This document shows, piece after piece, positions 55,234 to 64,000 of a DNA stretch of 64,000 nucleotides; the stretch's first letter is position 1, and the number at the start of each line of letters is the position of its first letter. The stretch spans positions 496,001 to 560,000 of the forward strand of contig NZ_KE384430.1 of assembly GCF_000425645.1 (NCBI RefSeq), read 5' to 3'. The notes beneath the pieces are model-generated. The model made no database searches and was not told the origin of the DNA. It saw nothing but the letters and a program-made list of their open reading frames with translations. Source of the DNA: Gaetbulibacter saemankumensis DSM 17032. GTDB lineage: Bacteria > Bacteroidota > Bacteroidia > Flavobacteriales > Flavobacteriaceae. The translations under genes and the position numbers were made by a program.

Positions 55234-56694
55234 ATGAAAAACTTAAAATATAACATAATCTTCATTTTAGCATTGGTTACATTTTCATGTGGCGATGATT
55301 TTGTAGATGTACCATCTGAAGATTTAAATTCAGAAGATTTTTTCAATTCTGAAAAAGACTATCAAGATGCTTTGGTAGCTGCTTATGATTATTTGCAGGC
55401 TACGGCAAGAAATGTGCAGTTAGGTGAAATTGCATCTGATAACACCTTATGTGGTGGTGAAAGTGCTACCGATACACCTGGATTTCAGGAAATAGATGAT
55501 ATGATTCATACACCAATAAATGCCAATCTTAGAGAAATCTGGACTTGGATGTATACGGGTGTAAATCGTACCAATTATATCATGGAATTTAGGGATAAAA
55601 CCGATTTTGCTAATAAAACAAGTGTTATTGCTCAAACCAGATTTTTAAGAGCTTACTACTATTTCGAGTTGGTTAAATGGTTTGGCGATGTGCCTTTAGC
55701 AATTGATGAACGTATACAGTTTGGTGATCAATTTACAATAGATAGAGCTCCAAAATCTGATGTGTATGACTTAATAGAAGACGACTTAATATTTGCTGCT
55801 AATAATTTGCCATACGTACAGAATGAAACTGGACGTGTAACCAAAGCTGCGGCACAGGCCTTATTAGGTAAAGCTTATTTATATCAGGATAAATTTTCTG
55901 AAGCAGCAACAGTTTTAGAGAATCTCATTAATAATGGTCCACACAGATTATTATCATCAGAGGAAGCACCATTAATGTTCGAAATGGATTATGAAAATAA
56001 TATAGAATCTGTTTTTGAAGTACAATATTCAGATGTAGATGGTGGTAGTTACGATTGTTTTCAATGTCTTGAAGGTAATTATGCTGTTGGTTTTAATGGT
56101 GTGAGAAGTTATGATGGTCCCTTATATGAATTTGGATATAGTTTTAATGTACCTGTTCAGGAAGTAGTTGATGCTTTTGAGGAAGGTGATATCCGTTTAG
56201 ATTATTCCATTTTAGATATCGAGGCCTGGGCAGAGGAAACAGGAGCTACTTACGATACCGGATATGAGCATACGGGCTATTATAATAGAAAATATATTGC
56301 TAGAAAAGGCGGGTTAAACCAGCCTGATGCGGCACTTACTAATGGTAATAATTATAGAGCTATAAGATACGCCGATGTTTTATTAATGGCGGCCGAAGCT
56401 TTAAATAGAGGTGGTATTAGCGATACAAGAGCTCTAGACTATGTAAATCAAGTTAGAACACGGGCAACACTAGATCCGGTGAGTTTATCAGGTACCAATT
56501 TAACAAACGCCATTTATAAAGAGCGTCGTGTAGAATTAGTAGGAGAAGGACATCGTTTCTTCGACCTTGTAAGAACAGGAAGAGCAGCACAGGAGATTGA
56601 TGGGTTTGTTTCAGGAAAACATGAACTCTTCCCTATTCCAAAAGAGGAAATTGAATTATCAGGAAACCGATGGGCACAAAATCCAGGATACTAA
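55234..56694 (+). CDS. SusD-like glycan-binding lipoprotein
   Basis: A 486-residue surface lipoprotein forming the lid over the SusC pore. The lipobox is TFSC (Cys at about residue 19), followed by acidic residues G-D-D-F-V-D, fitting the Bacteroidota surface-export signal. It has the RagB/SusD helical core with four TPR-like helices (about 35-225) and the C-terminal SusD region with R-Y-A-D-V-L-L-M-A-A-E-A-L-N-R and K-E-R-R-V-E-L-V-G-E-G-H-R-F-F-D-L-V-R. It starts 7 bases after SusC. Confidence 0.95.
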   Translation: MKNLKYNIIFILALVTFSCGDDFVDVPSEDLNSEDFFNSEKDYQDALVAAYDYLQATARNVQLGEIASDNTLCGGESATDTPGFQEIDDMIHTPINANLREIWTWMYTGVNRTNYIMEFRDKTDFANKTSVIAQTRFLRAYYYFELVKWFGDVPLAIDERIQFGDQFTIDRAPKSDVYDLIEDDLIFAANNLPYVQNETGRVTKAAAQALLGKAYLYQDKFSEAATVLENLINNGPHRLLSSEEAPLMFEMDYENNIESVFEVQYSDVDGGSYDCFQCLEGNYAVGFNGVRSYDGPLYEFGYSFNVPVQEVVDAFEEGDIRLDYSILDIEAWAEETGATYDTGYEHTGYYNRKYIARKGGLNQPDAALTNGNNYRAIRYADVLLMAAEALNRGGISDTRALDYVNQVRTRATLDPVSLSGTNLTNAIYKERRVELVGEGHRFFDLVRTGRAAQEIDGFVSGKHELFPIPKEEIELSGNRWAQNPGY

Positions 56695-56705
56695 AAAAAG
56701 AAACT

Positions 56706-58796
56706 ATGAAAACATTAAAATATATATTTGGTTTATGTCTTTCGCTGCTAATTGTTTTTAATTGCAGCAATGATGAAAACTTCGATTATTTAGACGCGGT
56801 GGTTGCACCTAGTGATGTGTCAGCGCAGTTTAAAGTAACACAGGATAATACTGGAGTTGTAACAATTTCTCCTAATGCCATTGGAGCTTCTAAATACAAC
56901 ATCACATTTGGAGATGGTGCAACCGAACCGGTGGAAGTTATTCAAGGGGAAAGTGTTACACATACCTATGCTGAAGGCACTTATACTGTAGGTGTTGAAG
57001 CTATTGGCATAACAGGTTTAAAAGCTGAAACTACTGAGCCTCTAGAAGTTTCTTTTAAGGCTCCAGAAAATGTTGTGGTTGAAATTACAAATGATGAACT
57101 TGTATCAAAACAAGTTAATGTAACTGCTACTGCAGATTTTGCCATTACTTACGATGTGTATTTCGGTGAAGATAGTAACGAAGAACCTCTTTCTGCAAAT
57201 ATAGGAGATGCTCTTTCTTATGTTTATCAGGAACCAGGAACTTATACGATTAGAGTGGTTATTATGGGGGCAGCAATCGAAACTACCGAATATATTGAAG
57301 AATTTGAAGTAACAGAAATTCTGCAACCGGTCATGTCGGCTCCTACTCCACCAAACCGTGAAGAGACTGATGTCATTTCAATTTACAGTGCAAAATATAC
57401 TGATGTTCCGGGAACAGATTATTTCCCAGATTGGGGACAAGCTGGACAAGGAAGCGGTTGGGGTACCTTCGATTTAAATGGCGATGAAATGCTACAATAT
57501 ACTAAATTAAGTTATCAAGGTATTGCTCTTGCTGAAGGAACAACTATTGATGTATCAGGTATGAAGTATATACATTTAGATGTATGGACTGCAGAAGAAG
57601 GAATAAAAATAGAAACTTCATTAATTAATAATGATGCAGGCAATGTTACAGAAAAACCAGTTTGGCGTGATTTAACGGCTGGTGAATGGACAAGCCTAGA
57701 TATTCCAATTACTGAGTATACAGATCAAGGGCTTACGGTTAGTGATATTTTTCAATTAAAATTTGTAGGAGACCCATGGGCAACGGGTACTGTATTTATA
57801 GATAATATTTATTTCTATAAACCTTCTACTGTAGCTGAAACCCCTGAAGTGAATGCTCCTACTCCTACTCAAAATGCTTCAAATGTCATATCTGTTTTTA
57901 GTAATGCTTATACTAATGTTGGTTTAAGTGAGATAAACCCTGATTGGGGGCAAACAACACAGTTCACTGCATTAGATATTAACGGTAATGATATTTGGTT
58001 GTTTGAAACTTTAAATTACTCAGGTATTGTAACCGATTATGGAAATCCTACAAATCTCTCAGGTATGGATTATTTACATTTTGACTATTTTACCCCGGAT
58101 GCAGAAACTCTTGGATTAAAGCTGGTTAATACAGTTAATGGAGATGAAGATACCGAGTTTGTAGGTGATATAGTTCGAGGTACCTGGGTAAGTGTTACAA
58201 TTCCAATGGCAGATTATGCTATTGATGCGTCAGCAGTCACTCAATTAATCTTCGATACTGTTGGTGGAAGTGCAAAGGTTTATATTGATAATCTGTATTT
58301 TTATTCTGATAGCTCTACACAACCAGAAGTTGCTGCGCCGCAGCCAACTATTGCAGCTTCCGATGTTATTTCTATATATAGCGATGCTTATACAGGAGTT
58401 ACATTAAATGAAGTAAATCCCGATTGGGGACAAACCACTACCCTATCAGATTTTGTGGTGTCAGGAGATAATATCTGGAAATACGAATCTTTGAATTATT
58501 CAGGCATTGTAACCGATTATGGAAATCCTACAGATTTGACAGGTGTTAAATATTTACATTTCGATTATTATACACCTGATGCTACAACATTAGGATTTAA
58601 GATTGTAAATACTGCTTTGGATCCGGTTCAAGAAGATATTGTATTCTTACCTAAGGTTACACAAGGAACTTGGATAAGTGTAACCATTCCATTATCAGAG
58701 TACGATTTAGATTTTTCAGCAATTACTCAGTTAATTTGGGATACATCTGGTGGAAGTGCGACCGTTTATATAGACAATCTATATTTTCATAACTAA
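56706..58796 (+). CDS. Surface lipoprotein with PKD-like domains and three CBM-like repeats
   Basis: A 696-residue putative surface glycan-binding protein (SusE/F position). The ATG at 56706 starts a proper lipoprotein signal (lipobox VFNC, followed by S-N-D-E-N-F-D, acidic surface-export signal); an ATG at 56670 overlaps SusD and adds charged residues. Two PKD-like domains lie at about residues 35-115 and 118-200 (F-G-D-G-A...T-Y-A-E-G-T-Y-T-V). Three beta-sandwich modules of about 150 residues follow (57339-57830, 57855-58305, 58335-58793), each with D-V-I-S-I-Y/F, P-D-W-G-Q, a Y-x-x-L-D/F-D-Y/V strand and V-F/Y-I-D-N-L/I-Y-F. Modules 2 and 3 are the most alike. It probably binds beta-glucan. 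Confidence 0.82.
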   Translation: MKTLKYIFGLCLSLLIVFNCSNDENFDYLDAVVAPSDVSAQFKVTQDNTGVVTISPNAIGASKYNITFGDGATEPVEVIQGESVTHTYAEGTYTVGVEAIGITGLKAETTEPLEVSFKAPENVVVEITNDELVSKQVNVTATADFAITYDVYFGEDSNEEPLSANIGDALSYVYQEPGTYTIRVVIMGAAIETTEYIEEFEVTEILQPVMSAPTPPNREETDVISIYSAKYTDVPGTDYFPDWGQAGQGSGWGTFDLNGDEMLQYTKLSYQGIALAEGTTIDVSGMKYIHLDVWTAEEGIKIETSLINNDAGNVTEKPVWRDLTAGEWTSLDIPITEYTDQGLTVSDIFQLKFVGDPWATGTVFIDNIYFYKPSTVAETPEVNAPTPTQNASNVISVFSNAYTNVGLSEINPDWGQTTQFTALDINGNDIWLFETLNYSGIVTDYGNPTNLSGMDYLHFDYFTPDAETLGLKLVNTVNGDEDTEFVGDIVRGTWVSVTIPMADYAIDASAVTQLIFDTVGGSAKVYIDNLYFYSDSSTQPEVAAPQPTIAASDVISIYSDAYTGVTLNEVNPDWGQTTTLSDFVVSGDNIWKYESLNYSGIVTDYGNPTDLTGVKYLHFDYYTPDATTLGFKIVNTALDPVQEDIVFLPKVTQGTWISVTIPLSEYDLDFSAITQLIWDTSGGSATVYIDNLYFHN
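57855..58793 (+). repeat. Tandem duplication of a CBM-like module (repeats 2 and 3)
   Basis: The two units 57855-58305 and 58335-58793 share long near-identical nucleotide tracts, for example TATTGTAACCGATTATGG followed by AAATCCTACA in both (around 58030 and 58510). The first module at 57339 is related only at the protein level. This indicates a more recent duplication of the last module. Confidence 0.8.
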
Positions 58797-58814
58797 GAAT
58801 AAAAACGAATAAAA

Positions 58815-59747
58815 ATGAAAACATTAAAATATATATTAATTCCATTTTGCGCAGCTTTATTCATTATGGGTTGTCAGGATGAAGATCTGGAAATAGGCAA
58901 AATTACAGCGCCAAGCAATCTTGATTTTACAGAAACAATTGTTGGGGCAGACCCTAGTAATCCTAATGGTGATGGTGATGGTTTTGTAAATTTTACGGCT
59001 ACTGCCGATAATGCCATTACATTTATTTACAATTTTGGAGATAATACCGATAATGTGGCTTCTACGGGAGATGCAAGGCATCGGTTTACAAAAGTAGGTG
59101 TGAATGAATATACGGTTACTGTGACAGCTTCAGGTCCTGGAGGGTTACAAAGTTCTAAATCTAAGAATATCATAGTGAAAAGCTCTTTTGAAGATCAAGA
59201 GGCTATGGATTTCCTTAGTGGAGGTATCGGTAGTAGTAAAACCTGGTATTGGGCAGCCGATAAGTCTGGAAATATTGGACTAGGACCAAACACCGTACAA
59301 TCAGGCGGAGAACATACCTACGATCAGTATTTTAGTGCCCCACCATGGTTAGAAGATAAGCTATGTATGTATGAAGCGGAACTGGTATTTACTCAAACAG
59401 CTCAAGGATTAACCTACGAGCAAACCGTTGGAGAAGCTTATATTCCAGGAACTTATTCTGGTAATTTAGGAGTTGATGGAGATACGTGTCATGGTGCCGA
59501 TGTGGTACCTTCATTAGTGGGGGTTAAGAATGTGTCATTAACTCCTTCTAGTTCTATTGCTACCATAGATGGAGATTATCGAGGGACAACCTTGAATTTT
59601 TCAGATGGAGGTTTTATGTGCTGGTATGTGGGATCTAGTGTTTTCGAAATCATTGAAATTACTGATAGCATACTAAAAGTGCGCGTAGAAGAAAGTGATG
59701 ACTTTGCATGGTATTGTTATTTCCAAACTGAAAAACCAGAAAGATAG
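58815..59747 (+). CDS. PKD-domain surface lipoprotein of the PUL
   Basis: A 310-residue lipoprotein (lipobox IMGC, followed by Q-D-E-D-L-E, a clear acidic surface-export signal). One PKD domain is at about residues 35-122 (N-F-G-D-N-T...H-R-F-T-K-V-G-V-N-E-Y-T-V-T-V-T). The rest (about 128-310) is a domain with W-Y-W-A-A-D-K-S-G, S-A-P-P-W, C-M-Y-E-A-E-L-V-F and F-M-C-W-Y-V-G-S, of a type commonly encoded next to laminarin enzymes. Likely a glycan-binding protein. No catalytic residues are recognised. Confidence 0.78.
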   Translation: MKTLKYILIPFCAALFIMGCQDEDLEIGKITAPSNLDFTETIVGADPSNPNGDGDGFVNFTATADNAITFIYNFGDNTDNVASTGDARHRFTKVGVNEYTVTVTASGPGGLQSSKSKNIIVKSSFEDQEAMDFLSGGIGSSKTWYWAADKSGNIGLGPNTVQSGGEHTYDQYFSAPPWLEDKLCMYEAELVFTQTAQGLTYEQTVGEAYIPGTYSGNLGVDGDTCHGADVVPSLVGVKNVSLTPSSSIATIDGDYRGTTLNFSDGGFMCWYVGSSVFEIIEITDSILKVRVEESDDFAWYCYFQTEKPER

Positions 59748-59756
59748 AATCAATAA

Positions 59757-59790
59757 TTAATAAAGGAGTATCCCCATACTCCTTTATTAA
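59757..59790 (+). terminator. Intra-operon hairpin before the GH16 gene
   Basis: Arms 59757-59771 and 59776-59790 are perfect 15-bp complements with loop CCCC. There is no T-run longer than 3 after the stem, so it is a weak terminator, an mRNA-stability element or a processing point. Confidence 0.6.
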
Positions 59791-59810
59791 ACCAAAATCC
59801 GTTAATCAAA

Positions 59811-60920
59811 ATGTATAATCCAATGTCTTATATGTTCTATATAAGTCTGGCCTTTTTATTGTCTTGTTCTCATGGATCTGACGATAGCATCATCTTGAAT
59901 GAACCCAAGGAAATTATACCTGTCAATTTAACTTTAGATATAGAGGTTGTTGGTAAGAATACGAATTATCCTAATGGTGATGGTTCCGGGAAGATTGTTT
60001 GTAAGGCTTCAGCATCCCATGCTGTTAAATATGGATTTAAAATTGGGAGTCAAACAGAAGCTGAAAGTAGCAATGGGGTGTTTCAATATACTTTTACTTC
60101 CGAAGGTATAAATGAATATCAAATAGCTGTTTTTGCATATTCAAGTACGGGACATTCCATAAGTAGTTTTCAAAATGTGACGGTATTTGTTTCTAATGGC
60201 GAATTAGAATTGGTATGGTCAGATGAATTTAATACTGATGGTGTTCCAGATACTTCTAAATGGGGGTACGACATAGGTAACGGTTGCCCAAATTTATGTG
60301 GTTGGGGAAATGGTGAAAAACAATATTATACAAGTAGATCTGATAATGTAAAAGTTGAAAATGGTCTGCTTAAAATAACAGCAAAAAAGGAGAATTATCA
60401 AGGGTTTTCTTATACTTCAGCACGGTTACTGACTAAGGATAAATTTGAATTTACTTATGGTAAAGTTGAGGTTAAAGCTAAATTACCAATAGGTCAGGGG
60501 ACCTGGCCAGCCATTTGGATGTTAGGAGCTAACATTGATGAGGTAGGATGGCCTGCATGTGGTGAAATTGATATTATGGAACATTGGGGGCACAATCCAA
60601 CATATATATCGAGTGCAACGCATACACCAGCTTGTTCTGGAGGTTGTGAAAACACGAAAGTAGGTGAAACAACGCTTTCCGATTACCATTCTGAATTTCA
60701 CGTTTATGGTTTGGAGTGGACTGAAGACGAACTGTATTTTACAATCGATGGTGAGATAAAATATACGTATAAACCAACAACAAAAAATAGTAGTACCTGG
60801 CCATACAATGCACCACAGTTTATAATATTAAATGTGGCGATGGGAGGCAACTGGTTTACAATCGATGAAAATTATATCGAATCCACTATGGAGATAGACT
60901 ATATAAAAGTTTACCAATGA
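59811..60920 (+). CDS. GH16 endo-beta-1,3-glucanase (laminarinase-type), surface lipoprotein
   Basis: A 369-residue enzyme expected to cut beta-1,3-glucan (laminarin) at the cell surface. The lipoprotein signal ends L-L-S-C followed by S-H-G-S-D-D-S, an acidic patch. An N-terminal PKD-like domain (about 40-130) precedes the GH16 domain (about 138-369). The catalytic E-I-D-I-M-E (Glu252, Asp254, Glu257) with the nearby W-P-A-I-W-M-L-G and H-V-Y-G-L-E-W are seen. The extra Met in E-x-D-x-M-E is the form of laminarinases rather than kappa-carrageenases or lichenases. The stop overlaps the GH3 gene by 4 bases. Confidence 0.92.
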   Translation: MYNPMSYMFYISLAFLLSCSHGSDDSIILNEPKEIIPVNLTLDIEVVGKNTNYPNGDGSGKIVCKASASHAVKYGFKIGSQTEAESSNGVFQYTFTSEGINEYQIAVFAYSSTGHSISSFQNVTVFVSNGELELVWSDEFNTDGVPDTSKWGYDIGNGCPNLCGWGNGEKQYYTSRSDNVKVENGLLKITAKKENYQGFSYTSARLLTKDKFEFTYGKVEVKAKLPIGQGTWPAIWMLGANIDEVGWPACGEIDIMEHWGHNPTYISSATHTPACSGGCENTKVGETTLSDYHSEFHVYGLEWTEDELYFTIDGEIKYTYKPTTKNSSTWPYNAPQFIILNVAMGGNWFTIDENYIESTMEIDYIKVYQ

Positions 60921-63229
60921 TTATGATAAGAAATGTATACAAAATAGTAATTTTAGCGTTCATTTTTGTTTGTTATCAGGGGTGTGATAAACAAAATAGT
61001 AAGGAATTGGCATTGCATTTAAATGATGACTCGTTGTTTATAAAAGAAAAAGTGGATGATTTACTTTCACAAATGACTTTGGAAGAAAAGATTGGACAGA
61101 TGAACCAATACAACGGTTTTTGGGATGTTACAGGACCAACACCAGATTCGGGAGATGCAGCTAAGAAATATGAGCATTTAAAAAAGGGTTATGTAGGCTC
61201 CATGTTAAATGTTCGAGGAGTTAAAGATGTTATGGAAGTACAAAAAATCGCCGTTGAAGAAACGAGATTAGGTATTCCTTTAATTATTGGATTTGATGTT
61301 ATTCATGGTTATAAAACGTTAAGCCCGATTCCATTAGCAGAATCTGCGAGTTGGGACTTGGAATCTATAAAAAAATCGGCTAGAGTGGCCGCTATCGAGG
61401 CAGCTGCAGCAGGAATTAACTGGACTTTTGCACCTATGGTTGATATTTCTCGCGATGCCCGTTGGGGACGTGTAATGGAGGGCGCAGGTGAAGATCCATA
61501 TTTAGGGAGTCTTATTGCAAAGGCTAGGATTCAAGGATTTCAGGGAGATGATTTATCATCGCATGAAACTATTGCAGCCTGCGCAAAGCATTGGGCAGGC
61601 TATGGGTTTGCAGAATCCGGACGTGATTATAATACTGTAGACGTTGGAACTTCAACACTTAATAATATTATTTTTCCACCGTTTAAAGCTTCAGTGGAGG
61701 CAGGGGTAAGAACCTTTATGAATTCTTTTAACGAACTCAATGGTATTCCGGCTACAGGAAATGCCTTTTTACAACGTGAAATTTTAAAGGGAAAATGGAA
61801 TTTTGATGGCTTTGTTGTATCAGATTGGGGTTCTATGATTGAAATGATCGAACATGGTTTTGTTAAAGATAAGAAACAAGCAGCTGAAATATCGGCTATT
61901 GCAGGATCCGATATGGATATGGAATCTTATGCTTATGTCGAAGAACTGGCCAATTTAGTACGTGAAGGTCGCGTTGATGAAGCACTTATTGATGATGCCG
62001 TAAAGCGTATTTTAACGGTTAAGTATGAATTGGGTCTTTTTGATGACCCTTATAAGTATTGTAATGAAACGCGTGAAACAGAAGTGACAGGTAGTGAGGC
62101 TATTCAAGAGGCCGTGTTAGATATGGCAAGAAAATCAATTGTGCTCTTAAAAAATGAAAACAATTTGTTGCCTTTATCTAAGTCTGGACAGAAAATTGGA
62201 TTAATAGGCCCATTGGCAGCTGATAAAACAAGTCCCTTAGGTAGTTGGAGAATCGGTGCAGACGATAATACGGCGGTCTCAGTACTTGAAGGATTACAGA
62301 GGTATAAAAATAATGCAATCACTTATGCCAAAGGAGCTGATTTAACGATAGGAGAGACCTTGTTTGCTATCGAATTAGACATTAATAAAGATGATACTAG
62401 TGGGTTTTCTGAAGCTATTGAGGTGGCTAAAAATTCAGATGTAGTTATCATGGTGCTAGGTGAACATGGATTTCAGAGCGGCGAGGCTAGGAGTCGAACT
62501 AATTTAGATTTGCCTGGTGTTCAGCAAGAATTATTGGAAGCTGTATACAATGTAAATAAAAATATCGTTTTGGTACTTAATAATGGTAGACCACTTACCA
62601 TAACTTGGGCTGACGAACACATTCCAGCAATAGTTGAAGCATGGCAGTTAGGAACCCAAAGTGGAAATGCCATAGCTGAAGTATTGTATGGAGATTATAA
62701 TCCCAGTGGTAAATTACCTATGACGTTTCCAAGAAGTGTAGGACAAATACCTATTTATTATAATTATAAAAATACAGGACGACCAACCATACCAGCTCCT
62801 AAGGAAGTGTTTTGGTCACATTATATTGATGAAAGTAACGAGCCTTTATATCCATTCGGATATGGTCTAAGCTATACAACATTCTTATACTCAGATTTAG
62901 AAGTAACAAAGGCCTCAGAGGAGGTTGTGGAAGTGTCTTTAAAACTTGAGAATACCGGTAAAGTTAGTGGGAAGGAAGTGGTTCAATTATATATTCATGA
63001 TTTATTTGCAACTGTTACCAGACCTGTTAAAGAATTAAAAGGATTTGAATTGGTTGAACTGGCACCTAATGAAATTAAATCGGTGACTTTTAAACTAACT
63101 AAAAAAGAATTGGGATTTTATAATAATAGTGGTGATTTTGTGCTGGAACCAGGAGAGTTTAAGGTTTATGTTGGTGGAAGTTCTAAAGCCGTACTTGAAA
63201 GTAAGTTTACTATAAATAATAATTTCTGA
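60917..63229 (+). CDS. GH3 beta-glucosidase, lipoprotein
   Basis: A 770-residue exo-acting beta-glucosidase of the BglX type, finishing beta-glucan oligosaccharides to glucose. Lipobox YQGC (Cys at about residue 23) followed by D-K-Q-N-S-K without an acidic run, so it is more likely periplasmic than surface exposed. GH3 N-terminal barrel is at about 35-380 with nucleophile Asp303 (V-V-S-D-W-G). The C-terminal sandwich (about 410-640) contains V-L-G-E, and a fibronectin-III-like domain is at about 690-765 (K-E-V-V-Q-L-Y-I-H-D). Its ATGA overlap with GH16 indicates coupled translation. Confidence 0.93.
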   Translation: MIMIRNVYKIVILAFIFVCYQGCDKQNSKELALHLNDDSLFIKEKVDDLLSQMTLEEKIGQMNQYNGFWDVTGPTPDSGDAAKKYEHLKKGYVGSMLNVRGVKDVMEVQKIAVEETRLGIPLIIGFDVIHGYKTLSPIPLAESASWDLESIKKSARVAAIEAAAAGINWTFAPMVDISRDARWGRVMEGAGEDPYLGSLIAKARIQGFQGDDLSSHETIAACAKHWAGYGFAESGRDYNTVDVGTSTLNNIIFPPFKASVEAGVRTFMNSFNELNGIPATGNAFLQREILKGKWNFDGFVVSDWGSMIEMIEHGFVKDKKQAAEISAIAGSDMDMESYAYVEELANLVREGRVDEALIDDAVKRILTVKYELGLFDDPYKYCNETRETEVTGSEAIQEAVLDMARKSIVLLKNENNLLPLSKSGQKIGLIGPLAADKTSPLGSWRIGADDNTAVSVLEGLQRYKNNAITYAKGADLTIGETLFAIELDINKDDTSGFSEAIEVAKNSDVVIMVLGEHGFQSGEARSRTNLDLPGVQQELLEAVYNVNKNIVLVLNNGRPLTITWADEHIPAIVEAWQLGTQSGNAIAEVLYGDYNPSGKLPMTFPRSVGQIPIYYNYKNTGRPTIPAPKEVFWSHYIDESNEPLYPFGYGLSYTTFLYSDLEVTKASEEVVEVSLKLENTGKVSGKEVVQLYIHDLFATVTRPVKELKGFELVELAPNEIKSVTFKLTKKELGFYNNSGDFVLEPGEFKVYVGGSSKAVLESKFTINNNF

Positions 63230-63282
63230 GAATAATTAATAGCATCATTCTAGTTAATTAGTTTGTAGTACTTGGTTTGTTT

Positions 63283-63316
63283 AAAGGCGTGTTCTTGTAT
63301 AGACTCGCCTTTTTTC
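63283..63316 (+). terminator. Terminator at the end of the PUL
   Basis: AAAGGCG (63283-63289) pairs with CGCCTTT (63306-63312), followed by a T-run. It lies between the GH3 gene and the LysE-type gene, closing the PUL transcript. Confidence 0.75.
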
Positions 63317-63346
63317 TTTACTTTGTATTAAATTCTTCACACCATT

Positions 63347-64000
63347 ATGTTCGATGATATTTTAGCAGCGATACCCTTCGGAATTGTATTAGCATTTACA
63401 ATAGGTCCTGTCTTTTTTGTTTTGCTTGAAACCGGTGCCACCAAAGGTTTTAAAAGCGCTTTAATATTTGATTGTGGTGTCATGCTGGCCGATATCTTGT
63501 TTATTTTCGTCGCTTTTTTTAGCACCAATAAGCTATTAGGTAAAATAAAAGATGATCCGAATTTTTTAATATTTGGAGGGGTGCTATTATCCGCTTATGG
63601 ATTTATTTCTTTTATTAAAACGTCTAAATCCTTTCGTGATATAGTGAGAGAATACCATACGGTTGAAATAAAAAGGGGGTATGGTAAACTTTTTTTGAAA
63701 GGGTTTTTACTTAATTTTATCAATATTGGTGTACTCCTGGGGTGGGTCGCATTTATCGTACTTGGTAACTCTTTAACGCATTCGGATAATGGAGTGCTTG
63801 TATTTTTAAGCACGATTTTAATTGTTTATTTCTTAATTGATTTAATTAAAATTTTAATTGCCAAAAAGCTCAAGAGTCGGTTAACTCCAAGACTTATTTT
63901 TAAAACCAAGAAGGTAGTGGCTCTTGTAATTTTGGGTTTTGGTGTATTATTATTGGTTCAAGGGTTTTTTCCAAAGGAAAAGGAACTAATACAAGAAAAA
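63347..64000 (+). CDS. LysE-family translocator (partial, runs off the window)
   Basis: The ATG at 63347 opens a reading frame of 218 codons with no stop before the window end. The N-terminus F-D-D-I-L-A-A-I-P-F-G-I-V-L-A-F-T-I-G-P-V-F-F-V-L-L-E-T-G-A is the LysE/RhtB signature (the G-P-x-x motif in helix 1). About six hydrophobic helices are visible. The family exports amino acids or other small metabolites. It follows the PUL terminator and is probably an unrelated transcript. Confidence 0.85.
   Translation, partial: MFDDILAAIPFGIVLAFTIGPVFFVLLETGATKGFKSALIFDCGVMLADILFIFVAFFSTNKLLGKIKDDPNFLIFGGVLLSAYGFISFIKTSKSFRDIVREYHTVEIKRGYGKLFLKGFLLNFINIGVLLGWVAFIVLGNSLTHSDNGVLVFLSTILIVYFLIDLIKILIAKKLKSRLTPRLIFKTKKVVALVILGFGVLLLVQGFFPKEKELIQEK

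Overview
The window looks like a chromosomal segment of a marine member of the Bacteroidota, family Flavobacteriaceae. It has low GC, Flavobacteriia-type -7 promoter boxes (TAnnTTTG), a SusC/SusD polysaccharide locus, Bacteroidota-style lipoproteins, and strong protein similarity to flavobacterial housekeeping genes. The laminarin-type locus (GH16 plus GH3) suggests an algal-polysaccharide degrader. I do not assign a genus or species.

Layout. (1) 44-6127: eight small, mostly secreted or lipoprotein genes of unknown function with long AT-rich gaps. The block ends at a tRNA with anticodon CAT (6312-6385, minus strand). A decayed copy of that tRNA's 3' end and terminator lies 1.3 kb away at 4959-5026, so at least part of the block may be an old tRNA-targeted insertion. 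(2) 6433-11598: core genes mce, rbfA, an FtsX-type permease, dus and lepA. (3) 11746-18872: glycogen locus glgA-glgC-glgB plus a GH31 alpha-glucosidase. The 9-mer GCCAATATT occurs three times in its two control regions. (4) 18947-25797: two divergent cation/proton antiporters with TrkA-N domains, a tandem Usp protein and a SulP transporter with an unexplained C-terminal extension. (5) 25924-30325: metallo-beta-lactamase-fold hydrolase, S8 lipoprotein protease and M1 lipoprotein peptidase. (6) 30464-37051: TPP riboswitch and thiamin operon thiS-thiC-thiE-like-thiD-thiE-thiG-thiH, ending in a lone rhodanese domain with no thiF. (7) 37207-40252: a zinc amidohydrolase and a GCS2-type amidoligase fused to CBS domains. 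(8) 40399-45163: rnpA, S41 protease, tandem-OmpA protein, GNAT, CDF transporter, rpiB. (9) 45164-46121: a 958-bp very AT-rich gene-free region with about ten DnaA-box-like 9-mers arranged in doublets, proposed here as the chromosome replication origin. (10) 46122-49075: rnr and a DUF2807 protein. (11) 49169-63229: a membrane-spanning one-component regulator followed by a laminarin-type polysaccharide utilization locus: SusC, SusD, two PKD/binding lipoproteins, GH16 and GH3. (12) 63347-end: partial LysE-family transporter.

How the parts work together. The PUL would bind and cut beta-1,3-glucan at the cell surface, import oligosaccharides through SusC/D and finish them to glucose with the GH3. 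The glycogen genes would store and remobilise glucose. The thiamin operon is under direct TPP control. The most noteworthy structures are the oriC candidate, the tRNA-remnant pair, the thi operon that keeps only the rhodanese part of ThiF, the shared motif in the glycogen control regions, and the amidoligase/amidohydrolase pair.
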